A stretch of DNA of 64,000 nucleotides from Trebouxia sp. TZW2008 (Eukaryota > Chlorophyta > Trebouxiophyceae > Trebouxiales > Trebouxiaceae), in assembly GCA_002118135.1 (NCBI GenBank), contig BDIU01000232.1, forward strand, positions 62,001 through 126,000. The letters run 5' to 3'. The position numbers were made by a program, and so were the translations under genes. Of the stretch, positions 22,801 through 34,144 are shown piece by piece. The notes beneath the pieces are model-generated. The model searched no databases. It was not told where the DNA came from and saw nothing but the letters and a program-made list of their open reading frames with translations. Position 1 is the stretch's first letter; every line of letters starts with the position of its first letter.

Positions 22801-25800
22801 AAGGCACAGTATCAGGTAGTTTGATGCTTTTGCCTGGCATTGCTCATGATGCATGCATGCGACGCAACTAATGGCAGTGATCAGCATAGCTTACACCTCA
22901 GTTCTGTTTGTCAGTGTGTGTACTTGTCACAAAAGCGATACCTTCTTGTATGCTGCTGCTGTGTTCAATGTTGAGCATGCAACCCCTTTGCGTGCGGCAG
23001 CCTTTTGATTGTCGTTCAATGTGTGTTGAGACGCCAGCTGCCTTAGCAGTCATAAATTTGACTCACAGGCATTGTTCGGTTGATTGATTCACAACCTGTG
23101 CCCGCACAACCGCGAGGTAGATGACACGTGTGCCTCACCCTGGTCCTAAAGGCCATATAGCAGGACATATACACACAGGCATGCAAAGCAGAGACACATT
23201 ACAAATAAAAAATGCAACCACTGCCTCACAACGCAGTCAAATTGCTGCAGATTTCGCACCAATGGTGAGGATTGTACTGCAGCCACCATCAGAGGTTGCA
23301 ACTGCGCCAGAGGTCAGCAGCAGCAAGCTGCTTGAAGCGACTATACAGCACCTGCTGCATGGTCAGCTACCACAGCAAAGCCTGCCAACAGATCACATCA
23401 GGTGACACAATTCCAGCATGTCTTGAGTGCCTGTCTTGTGCAACAGTCTGGTGTGCTTGGCAGCAGCAATCTTTACAAAGTGCCTATACAGGATCTGCTG
23501 TGTGGTCAGCTACCACAGCAAAGCCTGCCAACAGAGCACATCAGGTGACACAATTTTGCCATGTCAAGCACAAGGCTATGCTGACGGCCTTGTCTGACAG
23601 TCTTGTAACTTCCTGCGCCAGCCATGCGTCAAAGTCTGAAGTACACTCTTGTGACAAGTTTGTGAAACGCTTGGTCACAAAGCTCTGACACTGTTGTGTT
23701 CGAGTGTCATGTCAGTCTCGCGACAATATTTATGAAGGTCTTACTACACTTTTGGCACATTGATTTGACACAGACGTGACAAGTTTGTTGCAGCCTTCTG
23801 ACTGTATTGTGACAGTCTTGTGAACGCTTCAGAACCCTTCAGCTACCTGCTAAACATTTCATTTCAGTGCATGAGAATACAAAGGTGAATCATGCAGTGT
23901 GTCCGACACGCAATTTGTTCCCATGTCTGGCTTCGTTGATGTTCAGGTGGATGATGCTCGCTGCTGAGGCTTTCAGCATGCTCAGACATAAACACAAGAA
24001 GGAACCCAGCAACAATCCTTCAGATGATGCTTATGATGATGGTCAGTCCCAGCATTTGAGTCTGCTGATTCATTCCTCTTCAGAAGATTTGGACTGCTTG
24101 ACAGCCGAAGCTTTGGGGGCCGTGGTGCAAAGTGTGGCAGGCGCAATGCAGCAGAGCCTAAGTGAGCAAGAGCTTGCACTTTGCTGCTTCAAGGTGGGCA
24201 GTGAATACTCCGCCCAATCATTCATGCATTCTGTCAGTTTTGATTGGCCGCTCATCTTCAGCAGACTTGAGTTGCTTGACAGCAGAAGCTGTGGTGGCAG
24301 TGTTACAGGCTGTGGCAGGTGTAGTGCAGCAGAGGCTGAGTAAGCAGGATCTGGCGTTTGACTGCTAGCAAGTAAGTATCATGCGTGCATTTCACACGTG
24401 ATTCCTGTATTCAGAAGAGCAGATTTCCAGAATGGACAACAGCACTTTTCATGTTTTGCCTGCAGTTGCTCCAGCAAAATCGCAAACTTCCAGAGTTTGC
24501 GACAGTGGGACATGCGCTAGGACTGCACCAGCTCAGTTTGTTGGATTTCAGAGCCATATGTCTCAGCAACGAAGGAGGACTAGCCGCCATCCAGGGCCAG
24601 AATGAGGGGCTACAGCAAACTGCCCTGCCAGCTCATCTGGCACTGCGGGAAGTTGACACAGGTGAAGTTATAGTGAAGTGTTGCAGCGAAGGTGTCGTGA
24701 AATTGTATTTCCACATCATCTGTCAAACAATTAGAGAGAGAACAGCTGATCTACTGCATCAGGGTCAGGCTGTGAAATCAGAATTTGCCCACAAGTGGCG
24801 CACGAACAGGCTTTGCCAGTATTTTGGATTGGCAGCATTGTCACTGCTTCCTTGCTAAACATGCAGAAAAGCCCTTGCTTAAAATTGAGAAATATGGCTT
24901 TTTGTCATGCAATGCAAGCAGTCAGCCTTGCTTGCTGGCCAAAGAGTGCTGATAATCACTCATCGTCCTCTGTCATGCAATTGACCATGCCCACCTGGCT
25001 AGAACATGCTCACCATTACTCCTCATCCTGGCAGAGAATGTTGGCCTTGCTGGCTGGCTAAGTCACATGACAGATGATGACATGGGGTAACGTATACATT
25101 CCCAGCAGCAGCACCTGGTCACCACAACACTCATCTCTGTCTTCCTGCAACATGCAACAAGCCCTGCTGCCTGGCTTGTCAACATTCTGCGCCTTTGACA
25201 GGTGAGCGGCCATCACACGATGCTGCGCAAAGGGAGCAGGACATCAGGATAGCTGCCTTCATGGGGCTCAGAATGTTGTCAGATCAGGCTGCTCACCTGG
25301 CACGACAAGGCAGCATGATACCACACCTCTATCCTGAACGCCAGCTGTCAACCCTGCCTGGAACCCCTCTACCTATAGGTATGAGCTGATTCTCCCTGCA
25401 TGTAGAAAGATGGTCTGTCACATTATGTCACCTTGCCCACAACAACTACGGGCTCACCTGGAGCGACAAGGCAGCATGATTGCGCACCTGTACCCTGAAC
25501 AGCAGCTGTCAACCCTGCCTGAGACTTCTACCAGTAGGTGTGAGCTGAGAGTCTTTTCACGTACTGAACTGCTGTTTTGCCTCAACTCCATTCTTGTCCC
25601 GCCCTGCTGCCTTGATTAGTACAGGACTGGACTGCTCACCTGACGTAACAAGGCAGCATGACGGCGCACTTGCACCCTGAACATCAGCTGTCCGTGCTGC
25701 CTGAGAACCCTCACCCACGCATGAGCTGACTGTCACTCCTTGGTTGATGCAGGTGGCGGGCAGTTGACCAACATGCCAGCAGGGGAGATCACTCAGCTGT

Positions 25801-28800
25801 GCGAAGGTAGCGTTTGTGAGCAGAAGCAAGCAATTTCTTGACTGCTGCTGAAGCTACACGGTTCTGGGCAGCCTGCTTGGCTGCCTACAGAGTGATGTAC
25901 CTGATTTGGTCTAGATGCATGCAGACGGCGGGTGGTCAACCAATGGGTCTAACTGCCCACAAACCGCTCTGCCAACTTTGGTGTTAATGGATGCAGGCGG
26001 CCGATGGTTGGCCAACGTCAAACATCCCTACAGTGTGATCTATTTACCTGTGTTTTGAGTATATGCAGGCGGTGGGTGGCTGGCCAACATGCCAGCTGGC
26101 GAGTTTACTCAGCTGTGCGAAGGCAGCTTGCCTGCAGCCATGTCTGGCACAGACTTCCTACAGCAGTATGGCCAGCACTATGACTCAGCAACACAGGTGA
26201 CGCATGCTTGAGGCCCTTGAAGTTGCATGCCATGTTTGCTTGCTGACATGCTATGGCTTGCGTTTGTCGATTCTGAGTTGGCCATAGAACCAATGGCCAC
26301 CTGGCAAGGTTTACTCACTTGTGCGAAGGCAGGTTGCCTGCAGTCATGTCTGGCACAGACTTCCTACAGCAGTATGGCTAGCACTATGACTCAGCAACAC
26401 AGGTGCGCCATGCATGAGGCCTTTGGGGTTGCATATTTGCTTGCTAACGTACTGTGCAGTTGATTGGCTGTTTGTCAGTTCTGATTCGACTTAACAACGG
26501 TTTCCAATGACATTCTCTGGTCTGATGTTCAAACAGTCAACATTGCCCGTCCTTGTTGAGACGCCTGAAAATGGAAGAATTGTGCCACACATGCCCGGCG
26601 CATGTGTTATAAACTGTCAAGGGACTGTTGCTATCATAAAGTGGCAAGTGGTGCGGGCACATGTGATAACAACATGTGTCTTTCAAACTTGAGATTACAT
26701 GTCACGACAATGCATTTGTACAGGTAGCGTCAGATGAGCTTTACAGCACAGCTTTTATAATGCCATGCAATTTTTGAGAACCACCAAGCAAAATCCTTGC
26801 AGCACTTACAACTCAATTGCAACATCAATTGATGCAAGGACCCCATACACCTTCAGAGACTGGACTGACATGTGTTGGTGATATAGACATACAGGTAGCG
26901 TCAGATGGGCTATACAGCACAGCGTTGGCATCACGCCATGCAGTACACTAAAGCTACCGCGCAGAACGCTTCCAGCAGCTGATGCAAGGACCCTTGGCAC
27001 ATTGGCCTATGATGTTGACAAGTGTAAACTGAGATTACATGTCATGATGATGTACACATACAGGTAGCGCAGATGGGCTCTACAGCATAGCTTCAGCATC
27101 GCGCCACGCAATGTAACAGAAGTGCCGAGCAGTTGATGCAAGGATCCCTTATAAGTTCACAGAGTGGAGTTACATGCCTTTGTGATGCAAATGTGCAGGT
27201 TGTGTCAGATGAGCTATGCAGCACAGCTTTTGCATCACGCAATGCAGTGTACCAGAACCACTGGGGAGCATGCTTTCAGCATTTGGTACAAGGACCCCTT
27301 ACAACTTCAGAGACTGGACCTACATGTGCTGATGATGCACGTGTACAGGTGGCGCAAGATGGGCTATACAGCATAGCTTTGGCATCACGCCATGCAGTGT
27401 ATGAGAACTACCGAGCAGCATGCTGTCAGCAGTTGCTGCAAGGACCCCTTACAACTTCAGAGCAGCTGCTCAATCTTGGGGAGCTTCTCTTCCAGGTGCA
27501 GTTTTTGTCTTTTCAAAACGCATGCTAGAAAGGCTCAGCAGGCCCAGCTAGGTACGTACTGGAGCAATCAACTGTCTTCAACCAGTTTGGTCCTGTGCTA
27601 ACCTAAACCATAATGGTTGGATATGGAGAGTGGAGAGACCCGTGTACTCATCCTGGTGCTCTGCAGCGTACAGCTTCTGGAAAGCTTCATGAGCATCGCT
27701 TTGCATTCTTGCTGATCGTACCAAGGTGCTGGCTTTCAGCTCTACATGATAGCATAAACATCTACCAAATCCCTTTGGACACACAGACACACGACGATAT
27801 AGTCTGGCTCAGATGTGTATTTTTGAGAGGAGTGCACATTGCATGGCATCTAGCTTCATACAACAAATTGTGGGACTATCTTTGACACTGTGCCATAGTT
27901 TCTGACCTGTTCCTGAGGTTGAATTGAGTCATTATTATAATAATCAGAACCAATGGCATGCACAATGATGATCATGGGTCTTGCTTGCAAAGCCATGCAA
28001 ATCAGCAGCAATGTGGTTTTACAAGAGCTTCTACAGATAGAACAGTGTCTTCTTTACAGAGCCATGCAAGTCAGCAGCCATGTTGTCTCACAAATACTTC
28101 GCTAGACACACTCATGTCTTTGTTGCAAAGCCATGCAAGTCAGCAGCCATGTTGTCTCACAAGTGCTTCCATAGACATGGTCGTGTCTTTGTTGCAGAGC
28201 CATGCAAGTCAGCAGCAATGTGGTCTCACAAGTGCCTGTCAAGACAGACTAGTGGGGATAGTGCAGAAGGAAGCGCTGCAAGTCAGACCAGGGGAGATGC
28301 CAAAACTATTTGGTGCCTGTGCAACAGGCCATGCTGGATCAGGTATGCAAGCATCTGTAATGACATGCATTGTTTGTGACTGCATTAGATGCAACATGTC
28401 ATGCTGCATTTTGCAGGGTGCTGCATGAGTTGGGTGCTGTTGCATTAGAAGTCAAGCAATGCGCTCAATGATGCACAGGTTGCAGTAATGTAGCAGAGGT
28501 ATTGCTTGATGACTCACTGCATAAGCGGTTTGCTGAGCCCAGCAATATTGTGCTGAAACCCCTTGTCAGTAACTCCATGCCGCTCATCACAGCGCTAGCT
28601 GTACCTGTTGCTCATCATACAGAGCAAGAAATTGTTTTGAACAGGCGTGACACGGATTTGGTTCTGGTTGTCGAGGCATATCAATGCAATGGTTGCAGGC
28701 GTTGTTTGTGTCCTTGCAGCAGCTGGTCAAGCTGGCCAGGCTGCTGTAGAGCAGGTAGTGCAGTCCTTGATGCTGGACGGCACAAGATTGCCCGCTCTCA

Positions 28801-28871
28801 GCCCCTGCAGAGGGAGCAGTGACACGAAGGCAGTGCCCATGCACGCATTCAGTGTGATTTGGGACAATTAA
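16856..28871 (+). CDS. ARA1-type L-arabinokinase-like protein with eroded GHMP-kinase motifs
   Basis: Sixteen exons join in phase to 1052 aa, close to the length I recall for plant ARA1: 16856-17201, 17414-17595, 18023-18226, 19086-19336, 19977-20409, 21220-21334, 22151-22248, 22650-22815, 23251-23401, 23947-24193, 24466-24661, 25202-25378, 26069-26196, 27349-27495, 28198-28342 and 28699-28871. The N-terminal half is a glycosyltransferase-like domain (SEEAAWLRSQKADVV-type region, LLRLPGHAPM, IVDIPLIV, NAADIVIGPLQYSTASLCLA, IDEPFISALLERHHLGTEM). A Pro/Gly-rich linker follows in the 433-base exon. The C-terminal half aligns block by block with the galactokinase-like GHMP domain: ARAPHALGLFGG, DTGERPSHDAAQ, IRIAAFMGLRML, MSGTDFLQQYGQHYDSAT, SRHAVYENYR and GHAGSGGVVCVL. 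The catalytic Asp of the MDQ motif is replaced (GHALGLHQ). An exon candidate near 17767-17930 (PLAAKLGESDD) resembles the family but is out of phase and is left out. Confidence 0.8.
18410..18516. repeat. Interleaved inverted repeats in an intron
   Basis: Arms occur in the order A, B, A', B'. A is TTGTAGCGACTG at 18412-18423 and its exact reverse complement is at 18461-18472. B is TGTAAGCAAGCTAATTGCA at 18426-18444 and its exact reverse complement is at 18497-18515. A third short pair, ACCAGTC with GACTGGT plus flanking TATA, is nested at 18453-18486. Both main arms cannot pair in one simple hairpin. Confidence 0.88.
18701..19575 (+). repeat. Exon array in the L-arabinokinase-like gene (NAAD exon)
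   Basis: The intact exon starts at 19086 (VNAADIVIGPLQYSTASLCL). Upstream copies start at 18701 (VNAADCVIDLRQYSTAPLCL), 18832 (MNAADVVIGPLQYSTASLCL) and about 18958 (broken by a stop). The first two are open for about 40 codons. A copy of the second half of the exon, including its donor, follows at about 19423-19570. The upstream period is about 128 bp. Confidence 0.87.
19846..19933 (+). repeat. Dispersed element, copy A
   Basis: A segment of about 85 bp beginning AGACAGGCTCGGCAGGCCCA and continuing with GGAGCAATCAAGTGTCTCCA and GTCCTGTGCTGTTCTAAACC. It shares this order of blocks with copies at 20841, 27525 and, in shortened form, 43000. All are in the plus orientation and in introns. Confidence 0.72.
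20841..20926 (+). repeat. Dispersed element, copy B
   Basis: Reads AGACAGGTTCGGCAGGCCCA, then AGCTAGGTAAGTA, ATCAACTGTCTCCAAC and GGGTCCTGTGCTGTCC. It lies in the long intron after the linker exon of the L-arabinokinase-like gene. The preceding words cattcatgctaga resemble those before copies C and D. Confidence 0.72.
23335..23565 (+). repeat. Donor-side copy of an exon in the L-arabinokinase-like gene
   Basis: The exon end at 23330-23401 (IQHLLHGQLPQQSLPTDHI plus GTGACACAATT donor context) recurs at about 23480-23560. The stretch tggtcagctaccacagcaaagc is identical and the GT after ACATCAG is kept. The period is 140 bp. Confidence 0.8.
24080..24370 (+). repeat. Copy of the SSSEDL exon
   Basis: The exon part SSSEDLDCLTAEALGAVVQS (24080 onward) recurs from about 24240 to 24368 as SSSADLSCLTAEAVVAVLQA, ending in a broken donor. 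The copy lies downstream of the intact exon. Confidence 0.8.
25275..25740 (+). repeat. Three-copy donor-side array in the L-arabinokinase-like gene
   Basis: The intact segment AHLARQGSMIPHLYPERQLS (25290-25378) is followed by AHLERQGSMIAHLYPEQQLS at about 25447-25540 and by a copy with a stop at about 25640-25735. Each ends in a form of the GTATGAGCTGA donor. The period is about 155-195 bp. Confidence 0.83.
25745..26405 (+). repeat. Array around the GGWLANMPAG exon
   Basis: The intact exon is 26069-26196. Upstream acceptor-side copies lie near 25752-25808 (GGGQLTNMPAGEITQLCEGS), 25920-25960 and 25995-26030. A downstream frameshifted copy at about 26275-26402 repeats almost the whole exon and its donor. 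It is the only array here with copies on both sides of one exon and on both boundaries. Confidence 0.82.
26724..27495 (+). repeat. Five-copy acceptor-side array in the L-arabinokinase-like gene
   Basis: Copies start after CAG at 26724, 26895, 27064, 27199 and 27349 (periods 171, 169, 135 and 150). Each has the equivalent of VAxDGLYSIALASRHAVYEN and a downstream gcaaggacccctta word. Only the last copy is fully open and continues to the exon end (LLNLGELLFQ). Confidence 0.87.
27525..27610 (+). repeat. Dispersed element, copy C
   Basis: Reads AAAGGCTCAGCAGGCCCAGC, TACTGGAGCAATCAACTGTC, CAACCAGTTTGGTCCTGTGC and ACCTAAACC. It is the closest match to copies A and B over the whole 85 bp and lies in the intron after exon 27349-27495. 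Confidence 0.72.
27991..28266 (+). repeat. Four perfect-period 69-bp repeats within one open frame
   Basis: Units start at 27991, 28060, 28129 and 28198, exactly 69 bp (23 codons) apart. They read SHANQQQCGF, SHASQQPCCL, SHASQQPCCL and SHASQQQCGL, and the frame is open across all four. The exon recognised by family comparison starts at 28198. The unit at 28060 is preceded by a TTTACAG acceptor, those at 27991 and 28129 by TTGCAA. Confidence 0.88.
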
Positions 28872-29260
28872 TCTTTTAGAAACCCCTGCATGGGTAATGG
28901 CTTCGGAGCATCACTTAGCTGCTTTGAGCTAGTTTGTTGCCGACCTTGTCAAGCGGTGCGGGGCGTGCAGAAGTCTATGTCTTGCTAGTGTTCACCCAGC
29001 TTCTGTGTATACCTCGATTGGCAGGCTAGCGAAGTCGCGAGAAAGTTTCACATACAACTTGTCACAACTCGAAATCCGGCTTCCGTTCACGTTGCCCAGG
29101 TCGACGAGACACATTTGAGGCTAGGCTAGTACTGAACAGCGCGCGAACTTGTTGCTGCGACTGCTGCATACAAGTCGTTCGCAAGTCAGGGGCTGCACCA
29201 TATCTGCTGTGAGCACAGTCCCGTTCATGGCGTAGCTTTGAGGCTGCAGTTGCCGCTGCA
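28872..29260. promoter_or_regulatory. Intergenic and promoter region of the GH43-like gene
   Basis: 389 bp between two genes in the same orientation, holding the upstream 3' UTR and the GH43 promoter and 5' UTR. No TATA-like core or other motif stands out. Confidence 0.45.
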
Positions 29261-32200
29261 ATGCCGTTTGTCAGGGCCAGCAGCAAGCATCTGAAGGATC
29301 TGCGGCAGACTAGAAGCAGGAGAGGCACTTATTTAGTGACTACACTGGTGGCACTCACGCTTATATGGACTGTGCTCACAGTACAGAAGGTCATCAATCG
29401 ATATCGACCCCTGCCATCTCAAATGCGAGCACAAATACAGGCAAAAGAGATTCCAGATCACTTGGCAGGAAGTGAGTGTGTCACCCCTCATCAAGTTCCA
29501 TCAAACATGCATGGCAGCATGGCTTCAAATGCTGGTTGCGTGCTTCTTGTGACAAACCAAGTTTCATCTCAGACAGGAATGGCAACATGCCTCAAATGCT
29601 GATTGCATGCTTTGCATGACATATCAAGTTCCATCTCAGACAGAAATGGCAGCATGGCTCAAAATGCTGACTGTGCGCTTCTCATAACAACAGCATGGAA
29701 ACGCTGACACATGGCTTACTTGTAACCCGCCTGCTCACCATTACCTAGAAAAGCATGCTCAAAATCTGCTGTTCGTGCAGTGGACTTTCACCCAGGCAAG
29801 CTGTGGAAGGATACAGATGGGGACCCCATTCAGGTGAGCATGCAGAATTGCTTGACTTAGCATGAGCAAATGAGGCCAGCTACATGCCCTCTCCCCCCCC
29901 TTCAGGCTCTGTTTTCAGCATTTCGATATTTCACCCATGCAACGTGGTACCCCGCACAACATTGAAACGTGGAGCATGCTAATTAGATCTGCTGCTGAGA
30001 CTTGTGTGCAACACACAAACAAGCGATTGCTAAAAGCAGCTCATTGCCATGCAATCCAGTGCCCTATACCTGCCTGCAATGGCGGTACTCATGTTTGTGG
30101 AAAGAGTGAATGATTTGCCAATAGCAATGTGGGTGTACAGGCTCATGGAGGAGGCGTCATGTACCATGACGGCGTGTATTACTGGTACGGAGAGAACAAG
30201 GCTGGCTCCACATACACTGCCTACTCCCTAGGGTAAGCTAATTTTAGCCAAATTTGCGCACCCCGTACATTTTCCTTCACCTGCAGAAGTACCTGCCTGA
30301 CATGTCATGCCAACCGTGAGCTAAGTGCAATCTGTTGCTGGGCCCACCTGCTTGGCAATGTCAAACTGCATGTCTGGTTTTCAGCATTCCAAGCTTCTGA
30401 TGACTGTCAAGTCATGCAAGTGTAGCTGCATGTGCACATTTATTACATAATACTCAGGCATCCTGCGTTCTTGTTTGAGCTTTCAGCATGTTGAAATCTG
30501 CAGTATAACATCATGCACTGTCCTTGCGGCTGACTGCACTCAATTCTGCGGATTTGCTGAGCAGGTACTCACCGCCCCGTGTAGATGTGATTGGGGTCAG
30601 TGTTTACAGCTCTCAAGACTTCGTACATTGGACGTATGAAGGTGAGAAAGATCTGCTTGTCATGCTCAGCCCCTCAACTTTCACTCTACAATGTCGATGA
30701 CAATGCTACCCCAGTTCTGTCACATGCATTTCATTGTGCAAAAGCGCTTCATGTGCTCACAAGACATGACAAGTGCTCTCAAACAAGCAATTATGTTCTT
30801 GGCTTGCAAACTTTAGATGCGTGAGCCACCTGGGTGACTTGCGCAGACCATCCCACATGCACTACCGATGTATTGGTGCACAGCAGAGCTTCAGTGCCAC
30901 TCAGAAGGCCATGTGTTGACATGGCCAAAAACCAAAACTGTTGGTTATTTTTGATAGACTGATTGGCAGCTAGACGCAAGTACTTTTAAGCATGTCATCT
31001 AAAGCGAGATGCGCGCTCACTAGGACAGTGCCTAGTCTCTTACAGGCTGACACCAAGCTTAACCTTTTTTGGCAGGTCTTGCGTTGAAAGGGGGCAGCCA
31101 CCCTGATATTGACCCTTCCATGGTTCTAGAGCGACCCAAGGTCCTGTTCAACGCCAAAACAGGCAAGCAGCAAATTGCCATACTCTCCATTGCAATGCTT
31201 GATACTTGACAGTACTTGCATGTTTTGTGGCGCCCCTCAATGATGAGTCAAACACTTTTGTACTATGAGTTATGAGATGTGTACTACATGTCACATACAG
31301 TGACTATATTTTTGTGAGGGCATTTAGTGAATGAAAGGTCACTTTTGACGTGAGCACAATGCAATATGTGACCGATCACGCCATGCTGACTACCGTGGTG
31401 CCTTTGCGCAAGGATGGCTGGATGTAAGGACAAGTTTATATGGAAACAAAGCAGCCGTTGCAAAGAGAAGTCACTGTCTTGAGTGCTTTGAATGGTGTAT
31501 TACCACTGCAGGCAAGTTTGTCATGTGGATGCACATCGACACAGCAGACTATGAGTTGGCCAGGCTTGGAGTGGCTGTTGGGAACAGCCCTGTAGGGCCC
31601 TTCCGGTACAAGGGCAGCTTCAGACCGCATGGGCAGGAGTCGAGAGACTTCACCGTGTTTGCGGTAAAGACAGTGATGGTGTTGTGTTGAAAAGCGCATG
31701 ACCCATTGGTACTCGATAGCTGCTGCTTTGTGCACATGTTTGAAAGACACAGATGGAGTTGCTCATGCCTAGGCAGTCTTGCCAGGCGTACATTGAGGCA
31801 GTTTTGTGTAACAAAAGCACACTTTTTGCGCTTTGATGGGGTAATGATACCTTTGTAGGTGTCAACCTGCTGCATCGGATTTCAGCTTAGCATGCTTAGC
31901 TGAAGTTGACAGGTTGTTGTGTTTGCTCAGCATGTTCATCTCTAAGTTGCAAAAACCGTCTTGGGTCAATGGCTTGCATTGCTTGCCAACTGCGTCTGTT
32001 CAAGCTTTGTGTACCACTGACATCACTGCACATGTCACCAACACCTCCAAGTCTTTGAGCCAGATACCATCATGGCTTACGCTATGCTGATGATGTTCAA
32101 GTGCCCATAAACGGCGTCCCTGCCTTACTTTACAGTCATGACTGCATGCCTGATGGTGACAAGCTGTCTTCGCGTTCGCCTCAGAGCTGGACCTGAGCTG

Positions 32201-34144
32201 CAAACATTGGTCTCAATGCTTCCTCAATGCTTGCTTCTTCACTGCTAGTGTATGCGTGTAGCAGGGTCATAGGCCTCTCTAGCAAGCATGTAAATGCTGC
32301 TGCTGCTGCTGCTGATGTCGTTGATGCTCCCGTCTTTCAAGCCCCTGACTCAGGCCTTTTGTATGCACCTGACATGGTTATGCAAACTCTCCAGCATGCA
32401 TGTGCATGCTGCATCTGCTGCTAGTAATGCTGCTGATGATGTTGTTGGTGATGACCCTGATGGCGCTGTCCTTCAGGACCCTGACACAGGCCGAGGCTAC
32501 CTTGCCTACTCCTCAGAAAACAACAAGGTGATGCACATGAGCGCCCTCACAGCTGACTACACCTTAGTCAGCAACAGCTACAGCAAGGTATTCAGTGGAT
32601 TGAGTCGGGAAGCTCCCGCCTTTTTCAAACATAAGGGAGTGTTCCTGATCGCCACCTCTGGCTGCACTGGATGGGAACCCAACAAGCTGGAAGTCTTTTG
32701 GAGCAGGTTAGTCATGCATATTGGAGAGCCTGCAAGCTAGTCATACAGATCACTAGACCTCTCAGTCTAAGCTGCTTGAAGTCAGACTGAATGCAACAGG
32801 TTGGACATCTTTGAGTGCACATTACACGTGCACACACACAGGCCTGTAGAATGCTCATGCACAATAGCAAGCAATAGGATAGTCATGCAAAGTAGTAAGC
32901 ATGTATCTGCACTGCACTGGATGGGAACAACAAGCTGGAAGTATTCTGGAGCAGGTGAGTTATGCAGCTCAGTAAGCCAGCAGGATGGTCATGCAGATTA
33001 GTAAGCCTGTGTGAATGCTGCTCTGCATTGGAACTCAGCAAGCTGGAATTCCTTTGGAGGAACACAGCTCAGTAAGCCTACATTTGTCCTGTATTGGAAG
33101 GGAAGGAGTGTTTGCTTGAGCAGTCTCAAAGTATCTTTTGCAATCCATGTGCTATAACGCACTGCACACACTCTTCTGGGTTGGTCAGCATACTCTGCCA
33201 TACATTCCAGCCTTAGTTATGACTGACTGTTTGCTTCAAAACATCCAAGGCACAATTCAACATAACCTACCATGCGTATGCTCAAGTCTTGAGCGAGACG
33301 CGATCTGGCGCAGTTTTTGAGGAAAGCAATACCTACCTCAAGGCCGTCAAGAAAAGAAGCACGAGTGTCTGCATTGCAGGGACCCTCTTGGGGAGTGGCA
33401 CAGCTTGGGTAATCCATGCATTGGCGGCTCAGATCTGGAAAATGCATTCACCTTCTTCTCCCAGCCCACTTTCGTGATGCCTATGCCACGACGGCCGGGC
33501 TCCTTTGTATTCATGGCTGACCAATGGGACCCTGAAGATCTATCAGCCTCCAGGTCTTGCTCCTCCTTATTTGCGTATGTGATGCTGGTCATTTGCATCC
33601 TCAACAGGCTGTGTAAATGCAAGTAAGCAATACTGACATGCTTAGAGCACAAACTGTAAATACATGTGTCGCATTTTGCAACAGGTGTCACTGTAGTAAT
33701 GGCGTGACGTTCCCTGAAGCAGACTGCAGGGCACTCCTATTTCCTTAAGGCATAAACAAATTCATCTTGCACTTGCTGGACCATGATGAACCTGGTCCAG
33801 CAAGGGCAAGATGAATTGTAGCAAGGGCACACTTTTACCATGATGAACCTGGTAGTAGTGTGCAGATTGGCAATGCAGCAGGTATCCACACTGCCATGCA
33901 CTTATTGCAAGTGGTGTGCTGCAGGTACGTGTGGCTACCAATGTGGGTGACAGACATCCCTGAGCTACAGCAACGCCAACAATCAAGTTGGCAGCTCAAT
34001 CCTTTTGCATCAAAACCGACTAAGCCACCAGTAGAAGTGGAAGTGCACTGGTATGACGGTTGGTCCATGAGTCATCTTCAGGCCAACAAGACAGCTCGTC
34101 AGGTCCAGCAACAAGTGCTCAAGGCGCATCGAGTCAGTCAGTGA
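29261..34144 (+). CDS. Membrane-anchored glycoside hydrolase family 43-like protein
   Basis: Nine exons join in phase to 431 aa: 29261-29471, 29781-29833, 30141-30232, 30565-30641, 31076-31162, 31512-31663, 32477-32706, 33380-33553 and 33925-34144. Residues 24-41 (TYLVTTLVALTLIWTVLT) form a single membrane anchor after a basic N-terminus, giving type II topology in Golgi or secretory membranes. The lumenal part is a five-bladed beta-propeller hydrolase: AHGGGVMYHDGVYYWYGENK, SVYSSQDFVHWTYEG, RPKVLFNAKTGKFVMWMHID, GYLAYSSENN, REAPAFFKHKGVFLIATSGC and FVFMADQWDPEDLSASRYVW. This set matches the galactosidase-like GH43 subfamily as I recall it. A role on arabinogalactan-type polysaccharide is inferred. 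Intron 5 begins GCAAGC (a GC-AG intron). Confidence 0.88.
32320..33075 (+). repeat. Exon copies around GH43 exon 7
   Basis: An upstream copy at about 32330-32375 (VFQAPDSGLLYAPD) mimics the exon start region (VLQDPDTGRGYLAY). Downstream of the exon end (LEVFWSR plus donor, 32660-32708) are copies near 32915-32957 and 33025-33060 with tggatgggaacaacaagctgga and a kept GCAGGTGAG donor in the first. The linker text cagtaagcc...catgcagat also repeats. Confidence 0.77.
33759..33863. repeat. Two adjacent hairpins sharing the same loop
   Basis: Hairpin 1 has 25-base arms at 33759-33783 and 33793-33817 with one mismatch. Hairpin 2 has 14-base arms at 33827-33840 and 33850-33863 with two mismatches. 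Both have the same 9-base loop TGATGAACC. They lie in the last intron of the GH43 gene, about 60 bp before its last exon. Confidence 0.85.

Noticed and set aside
29062..29328. Minus-strand frame across the GH43 start
   Set aside because: It is antisense to the well-supported first exon with the membrane anchor.
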